Below are positions 20,101-27,251 of a stretch of 27,251 bases of DNA, one piece after another. Made by a program: the position numbers and the translations under genes. Each line of letters begins with the position of its first letter. Within the stretch, counting starts at the first letter, position 1. The stretch is taken from positions 1-27,251 of the forward strand of contig SGPM01000357.1 in assembly GCA_004802725.1 (NCBI GenBank), in the 5' to 3' direction. Below the pieces are notes generated by a model. It did no database searches. It worked only from the letters and a program-made list of their open reading frames with translations, and was not told the DNA's origin. The stretch is from Antrodiella citrinella. Its lineage: Eukaryota; Basidiomycota; Agaricomycetes; Polyporales; Steccherinaceae.

Positions 20101-22791
20101 GATATGAGATTGACGACGAACCTGGTTCAAGAACTCGGATAGCATTCGACATGACGTGGAGGATTGCGGTGCCCTGGAAGAACGGTGCTGCACCGACCGT
20201 GGTTCCCGGTATGCGAGTGGTGATGGTAATGTCGTTCTTCAAAGTCAGAGACGCAATCTGGAAGAGAATTGTTTCAGTTAGCGAACCCTCGACCCATTGT
20301 AGCTGAGGAACGTGATATTTACACGCGACAGTCCAGGAGACGGATTCGCATCCGTGCTGATGATGACAGCGTCATTGAGAGCATAATGCGGGTTCGAAGG
20401 TCGTTCGTAGGTAGCTCCGTTGACCTTCACCGCCTGACGCACCGGCAGAGACCACATACCGCGTCCACCGCCGATAACATGGAGCTTCCGTTTGACGCGT
20501 GTAGGGAGATCTCGCTGTTCGAGTAGTCAGAAGCGTATTGTGCAGCAGTGCAGCGGGAGAAGTACTTGGAACAAGGTAAACCCTCCGAGCATGCCGGATC
20601 CTGTGGACGCTACCAGTTCAGGGACTAGACGATCCTAGAGGTCAGGTAATGAGCGCTAAATATGTAATATCTTGATAGAAGCAGTAGATGCGTACGCCAT
20701 TTTTAGCCACCGAGAAAGTGAAGTCGTTTATAGGACCATATGCTGGTATCGAATCAGCGAGAGACAAATGTACGACAGTCCGCTTTCTAAGGGAGCTGAC
20801 TACCCCGTTTGTTGAGCCATTCGTCGCCAGCCTATCCTCTGGCCTTGATGGGCCATAGATATCTGTACGTGATGGATTCAGCAGGCATGTTCACTTACAT
20901 GCACACCTTATGACCGCTCACCGTCGTCGTCGTCGTCAAGATCCATAGGATCCACTTTGTCGACTACCGCCGTCCTACCAGCATCCATATCCACATCTTC
21001 ATCTTGGATGTCTTCCTCGACCCTCGCTGTCTTCAGGAGGACAGATGGGCCCACCATGCTCCCAACGAAGAGCAGGTCATCGGACACTTTCTGCAAGGTC
21101 GCCGGGATAGTAGTCCTGGCCGCCGGAGGAGATAGCGTCAGCTGGGAAACTGTCCGACCTTCTGCGGTGATCTCCATGGGATAGACGGTACCGTCCTTTA
21201 TCACGAGGAACAGTGTCTTATCGGTTACGAAAGCGACCTTTGACCCCTCCAATTGGAGGTTCCGTTGGTTGTTCTCTTGGGTTGCGCCGGACGAGGAAAT
21301 ATCACTGACTCGGGGAAGCCATCCGTTTACAGGCAAGACAACGCGCCTAGCAGATTGGTCGATATGTATGATTGAGTTGCTGGACGTGACGATAACACCA
21401 CCAAGAGAGCTGGGACAGGCAGTGATCTCGAAGCAGTCATACGGCAGGTTCTCGACAGCCGTGAAGACCGGATAGTTACGTGTCACCAGATCCATTGTGA
21501 ATATGAACATGCTGACCGTATCCTTGAACTCTTTCAGGCGACTGGTTGTAGTAGTCACGTCAGTTTGTCTTCAATCGTAGATGAGACAATATACTGACCC
21601 GGTCCATGTCTGCTCTCGTTGGAAAAGGACGGCAAAGGTCGGACTGTTGAATCCAGGGAGGAATGTGAAATCAATAACATGTCGTATGCGTTCGTCTACT
21701 TCTGCTGTAAGATCCAAAACGAAACTGGGCGAGTAAGGAACATCCCTGTTGATTTGAGGTCAGATGAAATCGAACACTCGCGCAGAGGATGCCGACCTTG
21801 TTTGTTCTTGCTCAAGTAAATCCAGTTCAGCTTGTGTTTGATAGAAAGGCAGGATAGCGAGAGAATCCTTTGGCAGGGACAACGCCGCACAGCGCGAGAG
21901 GGGGTCGGCTCTCAGTTGAGACCGAAACAGTGAGGCGTCTATAGTCATCTACGGATGCAACATCAAACCTATGAACGACGAGAATAGAGGTAAATACTAC
22001 CCACAAGCTGCGGCGCTCGCTCGTATGTGTGGATTGAGACGGTCAGGAGGTCTGAAATTGCATCAGACCACTCCAGCAGTGCGATCTGTTGGCACTTCCG
22101 TCAGCATACAATCATCGTGATAATGCATATACTCGCCCACCTTGGCATCCTTGAAAGAAACGAGCAGTCTGTCTAGACCATCTTCTCCGGAGGAGACAAT
22201 ACGGACACTCTCTAGTCCTGTGACGATGCCATGTAATCGGTGTTCTCGGATGAAGTAGAGTCGATACACGGTTGGGGGCAGCAATGCACCATTCTGACCA
22301 GTGGACTAGGAAATGATAAGAAAAAGGCTAATTAGCTTCATGTCCGGATTCACTTTCTCGCACCACCAAAACAGCAATAATGTGGGGGTTTCGGAAAACC
22401 AGCATATCATTGCGTGAAACCTCTGCGATAAAAACACTGGGGAAACTGAGTACCGCAGATTCACCTTGACCGTACCCATATTGACGAATCCTTCCCCCGA
22501 CGCGTCCATCTCCACCTCTCCCTCGACAGCCTCCGTACCCTTGCGCACGCTCGCGCGTCGCTCCCGCTCATCCTCCTTGTGCGTAGAAATGGGGGCTAGT
22601 TCCTGCCTGACCTCGAAGATGCGAAGGTGATTGGAGCGCGCGACGACCACATTGTACAAGGCCTTTCCGGACACCGATTGGCTGGGCCCAGCAGACTGCG
22701 TGTCGTGCGCCACGGTGGATGGTGTCAGCTTCAGACATGCAGCGAATTCTACCCCGCTGGGAGGCAGGATTTCATGTCGAACGGCGTGCAT
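17120..22791 (-). CDS. CFT1: Cleavage and polyadenylation specificity factor subunit CFT1/CPSF160
   Basis: Large beta-propeller scaffold of the nuclear pre-mRNA 3'-end processing complex. Twenty-two exons (- strand): 22465-22791, 22141-22305, 22005-22085, 21797-21948, 21599-21745, 20922-21541, 20696-20862, 20566-20634, 20323-20514, 20122-20257, 19634-20046, 19388-19582, 18936-19334, 18681-18873, 18524-18602, 18325-18466, 18115-18273, 17918-18064, 17718-17865, 17527-17664, 17347-17476 and 17120-17294. All phases agree and give 1457 aa, the usual size. Landmarks: MHAVRHEILPPSGVEFAA at the N-terminus, REHRLHGIVTGLESVR, DRLLVSFKDAK-IALLEWSD, GFNSPTFAVLFQ, LYDMT-free propeller repeats through residue ~1000, then the CPSF_A part (DCVALETVSTEAGMKDYIAVGT; FADNRVSIVAGDEDGVIRI) and the end RNVQHVAGLNPKAFR. 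A penta-Asp run occurs at an exon 6/7 junction. Intron 1 is 159 nt, unlike the other 50-78-nt introns. It is divergent from GPN2. Confidence 0.95.
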
Positions 22792-23186
22792 GTCGTCTGG
22801 CAATCCTTCTCCCGTTAATCAGCTGGTCTCCAAGGTTTCTCTACAGAATACGAATGTCTTGAGTCGTCTTCGCGTATTGAGTGCCTATAGCGCGTTGTTT
22901 GACAACCTACGCGTGCAACGTGAATACGGGTCGCGTTGTCGTCTTGTCCACTCCACGACAGTATTTGCTGAATCCCAAAACACACAGGGCGATCCTCCGA
23001 GGTCCTTCGGTGTTGAGGTCAACGTCCAGTTCACAGCTGCGAAGTTTGCGTGCAGCACAGCGTATATATTGATCGTTATTTATCTCAGCTAGATTACGTA
23101 ATATGGCTTTTTACATACACTCAGCTGTCGTTAGAAATCATTAGTCACCTTTCTCCCTCTGAGATACTTTTCTTCCGACGACGACG
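22792..23186. promoter_or_regulatory. Divergent promoter region of CFT1 and GPN2
   Basis: The two start codons face away from each other with 395 bp between them, so promoters and both 5'UTRs must fit here. TATATATT occurs at 23063-23070, but 117 bp from the GPN2 ATG, so it may not be a working TATA box. A pyrimidine-rich stretch (about 23140-23175, CTTTCTCCCTCT) just before GPN2 is typical of fungal transcription start zones. No credible gene lies inside. Confidence 0.6.
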
Positions 23187-24413
23187 ATGCCATTCGGAGA
23201 GGTTGTTTGCGGCTCTCCTGGAAGCGGGAAATCGACATATTGCTATGGAAAGCATCAGCTGTTCTCTGCTCTCAATCGTCCCATTTCTGTGGTGAACCTG
23301 GACCCCGCAAACGAAAACATCCCTTACCCATGCGCCGTCGACATTGCCTCCCTCATCACCCTTCATGATGCGATGTCGGAACACGGTTTAGGGCCCAACG
23401 GTGCCATGCTTTACTGCATGGAATACCTCGAGGCCAACTACGACTGGCTGGAGGCTCGCTTGATGGAACTGGGTCCGGAATCATATGTTCTCTTCGATTT
23501 GCCTGGGCAAGTGGAGTTGAGCACGAACCATGAAAGTGTGAAGCGGATTGTGAAGAAACTGGAAAAGAGCGGATTTCGGGTGCGTGGTGCGTGTATGTGC
23601 GTTGTATGGCATGAAACTGAGCTTCGTTAGCTAGCTGCAGTCCATCTCTGCGACGCCCACTATGTCACCGATGCGTCCAAGTATATCTCCATCCTGATGC
23701 TCTCCCTAAGGGCAATGCTGCACCTTGAACTACCTCATGTCAACGTGCTGTCGAAAGTTGACCTCTTGACGCAGTACGGCGATCTTGGTACGTGTTCCTC
23801 TGACACCAACCGCGTCTCCGAATCTCATCATCATCGGGGCCATGCTGTTTAGACTTCAATCTCGATTTCTATACCGAGGTGCAAGATCTCTCGCATCTTG
23901 AGAACGCGTTGTCTACCGCTTCTCCGCGATACGCCGCATTGAACATGGCGATTTGCTCTCTCATCGAGGATTACGGCCTAATAGGATTCGAGACTTTGGC
24001 GGTCGAGGTCACTTTTCCGAATATCCTCCGATGTTCGTCGCACTTATAAAGATACTGTGATACAGGACAAAGAATCCATGCTACATTTAACACGCATTAT
24101 AGATAAAGCCACCGGATGCGTGTTTGTGCCCTCCACCAGTACGCTCTTACCGGAAGGCGCGGTGAATGATCCGAATGCACCACCAACACAACGACCTAAC
24201 GCGTGGGGACTCATGTCGAGTGCGATGGGTTCTATCAAAGGCCCTCGGAGCGATATCAGGGACGTGCAGGAACGCTGGGTGGACGCGAGGGAGGACTGGG
24301 ATGCGTACGAGAAGGTGCAGTGGCGACGGGAAGGGCAGCTGGTGAAAGAGGAAGTGAGGCGCAAGAACGGGAGAAGGGAAAGGAACACTCCCGCCGGAGA
24401 AAAGACGTCGTGA
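23187..24413 (+). CDS. GPN2: GPN-loop GTPase 2
   Basis: Cytoplasmic GTPase that helps assemble and import RNA polymerase II (and III), acting with GPN1 and GPN3. Exons are 23187-23579, 23631-23787, 23853-24007 and 24066-24413; 350 aa, the usual family size. The P-loop GSPGSGKST is residues 9-17, GLGPNGAM carries the Gly-Pro-Asn loop (69-71), DLPGQVEL (104-111) is the G3 motif, and SKVD (172-175) is the guanine-specificity motif. The C-terminal charged helix ([17 protein letters not shown]) and the basic tail are typical. Intron phases agree throughout. It shares its promoter region with CFT1 and ends only 88 bp from the stop of the convergent methyltransferase gene. Confidence 0.95.
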
Positions 24414-24501
24414 ACTTAAGCATGTATTTGGTCAACTTGCCATCCTTTTGTATCGATAATTTGTTATATTACAAGTGTTTCACCGCTGAACGAGGGCTCC
24501 G

Positions 24502-26430
24502 TCAAACAGGTACGAGCACGATCTGCGAGTGAGCGTTGACAAAGTAGGGTGCTCTGTAGACCCTCTCGATCTTCCATCCTGACGCATCGAAGAGCGCGCC
24601 GAACTGTTCTAACGTTCGCTCTCGCGCTCCATTCATCCCAACCATCATCTTGAAATAAGAAAGACGAACTCAGCTTCACACCACATCACAATGAACATAC
24701 TCTCACCGTCATGTCGTACAAGTGCGGAAGAAGACCTGCATGTCCAGCGTTGAGCAGTAGAGGGGCCGGCGGTTTAGGCGTGTCGTCGTCCTGGATACCA
24801 CTGGCAGTTGTGGGAACAGCGAACGAGAGAAGGAACTCGAGAATGAGCAGCTTCGTGGTCGGCTGCGCGGCTCCACGAAGGTTCTTGAGAATCACGATGC
24901 ACTTGTCGTCTGGCCAGTCGTGCAGGATCATGCGCATGAAGAAGACTGACACGTTCTGCGCAGGTTGAGTGAGAAGATGTCAATAGCTACAGACGGACAT
25001 GAACGAAAAAGTAATCTAGGGGAAAGACAGGAAGAAGAGAGATGGACCTTGGAACGTGACATCGCCTCGAGCCAGTGCTTCGGAGTACTCTGACTTCCAG
25101 AACTGTAGATATACCAATCTCAGCGGGTGGTCCATATCAGAGGCTAAAAACAATGTACCTGCTGCATTTCACCAGACATAGCCGCACGATCTTGAACGAT
25201 GTACCTCAAGTTAGGATGGGCGCGGGCGAGAAGTACAGTCTGCGATCCTACGCCTCCTGCGACATCTACGACAACACTCCCAGCGGTAAGTGCGCTGAAA
25301 TCATGGCCTGAAGCACGCATGATCAGCTCAAAATATTCCTATGAAGAATAGAAACATTCTGACCATTCAAGATAGCATCAGCGGGCAAGATCTTAGAGTT
25401 CCCTCGCATAGCCATGGAGAAGAACCTCAGGTCATGCTTGTTCTCCGGCAGCTCCAACCACTCCCAGACCGTCAAATCGGTACGGAACGCTCTGTTCAGC
25501 GGCGCATCGGTCGGCTGCTCAGAGAATGCGGTCTTGGGGCCTAGCAGTGTTTCCGTGAGATATGCTGACGATTTCTGGCCATGGTGCACGCTAGCATAAA
25601 CTCGTGAGTGAAGATGACCTGTAGAAATATAATTGAGGATCCGGATATGAGACTGACATATGATCGACCACTGTTGCGATCCCAGACGTTCCTACGTATT
25701 TCCCCTCCGGACTACATGCCATTTGATCAGCCAGCCTCTGGACACGGCCCGTAATCATGCAAATGGGTACTTACTTCGCAGGGATCTCTTCGAGGGTCTT
25801 TTCTGTATCGATCACAGAAGAAATACGGTTGTTCGCAAATACATCTGGCTCCACTTCTGCGAAGATGTGTTCCGAAGCTAGGAGCCTCAGGATCCGTGCT
25901 GCAGACAAGAACTCAACGGTGAGGCGTATACAAGAGACACCAGAAATAACTCACACAGCCTGTTTGCGCTGATGAATGCGAGCCTTGCGATCTCTTCTAC
26001 GTGGAGATCCTGGAAAAAATTGACCATCGCAGCTTCTTTAGAGAATGGTCGATCGAGTACCTGTCGACCGTATGGCTTCAAATTTCTACAACATGAGCTT
26101 GCACAGCGACGCGAAGACCAGACGCTACGTGGGACTACGACGAGCCGTCACAATGAGTGGGCGGCTCACTGATCAAAGTACACACACCTGATGGCTCGTT
26201 AGTATGATTGTGTCGCTCGGAGGTCGCACGATGGCGGCAATCTGAGCGGCGGCGGCAATAGCATTCGCAGCAGCTTGCTTGACGACTGGGTCGTCGTAGC
26301 ACGCGTTCGCGTTTCCCGCCGCAAAGGGCTCTTCGAGGAAGGGGAAGGTCATTCCTCTACGAGAGTAGCTGTCGCCGATTTGCTGGATGGAGTCGTTGAC
26401 GAACTTGGCTAATGAACGCAAATCTTCCAT
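24502..26430 (-). pseudogene. COMT-like O-methyltransferase with two apparent 1-nt frameshifts
   Basis: SAM-dependent O-methyltransferase of the plant caffeate-OMT/fungal secondary-metabolite type; the substrate is unknown. Segments (- strand): 26188-26430, 26061-26134, 25955-26009, 25775-25898, 25658-25711, 25364-25590, 25159-25307, 25048-25102, 24707-24986 and 24502-24648, equivalent to about 469 aa, normal for the family. Seen: a winged-helix dimerisation part (SRILRLLASEHIFAEVEPDV), SAM loop VVDVAGGVGSQ, IVQDR, and catalytic-His motif ILHDWPDD. Two places are one base short. Exon 2 runs from AVQAHVVEI into a TGA at 26074-26072, and the family sequence resumes one frame over (LKPYGRQ). Exon 9 shifts between AIDIF and TQPAQNVSVFF near 24970. 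All other splice sites and motifs are intact, so it is either a young pseudogene or has two base-call errors. Frame-keeping alternatives exist: longer introns that skip ~10-15 conserved residues (donors at GTAGAA and GTCACG). Confidence 0.8.
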
Positions 26431-27251
26431 GGTGAGTTGCTGATGAGCATACCCGACAAGTTATCCCTGCATTTATACACTTTGCACTGGCCATGGGCCA
26501 TCTCTAGCTTAGGCTAGAGGCTTGGATCAGTCATCAGGATATAAAATGGATTACGAGGTCTATAGCGTAATAGGTAAGCAACAGTGCGCACACATATTCC
26601 TAGGGACGAGAGCATTACAGCACCGTGGCTCAACGTGGCGATCGAATGGTGCTGATTGAATTGGATTGAACGGTGCCGGGCTGCTCGCCTCACTTTCAAC
26701 TCCGCGAACATGTTATCCGTGTGGAGTCTTGGGAAGCGGTGAGAAATGCAGGTGTTAGCATTCGTATTCGAGTCAATGATGAGATGATTCACGATGTATC
26801 CTGCCTGTGTCATTACTGCAACATCGACACCAATGACCATGATATGACCTGTTGAAGCTTCTTCTCAGCCAGGGCCAACCAGCTTCCAGCGATTTTCAAA
26901 AACGATGGGCGCATCTAGAGGTGTGTGTGTGTAATGCAGACTCCAGAATCTCATGATGTTGACCCGGTAAGTGGTGCGATACGGTGCATCGTCGCTGGGT
27001 GACTTGATGTGATACTTTGTGACTCGGGGGCCCCTCTGTGGTCCTGTGTACTATCGATGACCCGCGTGTGCAACACATGTTGCATAAGTGGTCCCTTGCG
27101 ATCAATTCTCGCACTCTCTCTCTCGGCATCTGTATATAGGATGGACATACCTTTAAGATAATGTACTCAATAGCTGAATTTTTTTTTGTTGCGTGGAAGC
27201 AAAGAGGAATCACTTTTGAGATCGTGACGGTGGCTCGCCCCAGAAGAAAGG
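26431..27251. other. OMT upstream region; no gene seen
   Basis: Nothing here reads as a gene on either strand. I see the OMT TATA box (26471-26477), a (GT)6 run (26921-26932), a CT run (27114-27124), and a run of nine T (27179-27187). A neighbouring gene may begin beyond the right edge. Confidence 0.5.
26471..26477 (-). promoter_or_regulatory. TATA box of the O-methyltransferase gene
   Basis: On the minus strand TATAAAT occurs about 41 bp before the start codon at 26430. As with the hydrolase, a TATA-type promoter fits a regulated accessory gene (inference). Confidence 0.6.

Noticed and set aside
19583..20242. CFT1 frame read straight through 20047-20121
   Set aside because: The 75-nt segment has GT-AG ends and the flanking sequence matches the family only when it is removed; kept only as a possible retained intron.
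26514..27213. Short frames at the right edge as a further gene
   Set aside because: Overlapping frames on both strands, no motifs, simple-sequence runs nearby.
1..27251. tRNA genes, CRISPR arrays, bacterial-type operons or a defence island
   Set aside because: No A/B-box pair, no regularly spaced repeats, and all well-supported genes are ordinary intron-rich fungal genes.

Overview
This window looks like nuclear DNA of a filamentous basidiomycete (Agaricomycete type). Genes are compact and packed on both strands. Nearly every one is broken by many short GT-AG introns, mostly 50-65 nt. Frame and family conservation are restored only after those introns are removed. One ambiguous base (N at 1358) and otherwise clean housekeeping reading frames suggest a draft assembly of good quality.

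Layout. Positions 1-2248 carry no gene; they hold a 972-bp transposon-like element (905-1876) with about 90-bp terminal inverted repeats and a perfect 10-bp target duplication, plus scattered palindromes. Then follow a class II eIF4E-like cap-binding protein (2249-3771, +), the transcriptional corepressor SIN3 (4298-8415, +), a membrane-anchored HSL-type alpha/beta hydrolase (8846-10154, +), a decayed APH-type phosphotransferase relic (about 10540-11060, -), a RECQ1-type DNA helicase (11421-14619, +), a conserved uncharacterised basidiomycete protein (14767-16414, -), the 22-exon cleavage/polyadenylation factor CFT1/CPSF160 (17120-22791, -), the GPN-loop GTPase GPN2 (23187-24413, +) and a plant-type O-methyltransferase with two apparent frameshifts (24502-26430, -). 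The last 0.8 kb shows no gene beyond an OMT TATA box.

How the parts relate. Most genes are nuclear information-processing functions: translation initiation, histone-deacetylase corepression, DNA repair and Pol II transcript 3' processing. CFT1 and GPN2 (Pol II assembly) share a 395-bp divergent promoter. The hydrolase, phosphotransferase relic and methyltransferase are accessory, fast-evolving genes, and two of those three are damaged. There is no sign of an operon-like or defence system.

The most notable details are a 6-nt microexon and a Trp-to-Asp replacement in RECQ, a 14-nt microexon carrying the hydrolase oxyanion hole, a GC-AG intron in SIN3, hairpins of different sequence built into both ends of the mobile element, and paired frameshifts in the methyltransferase.
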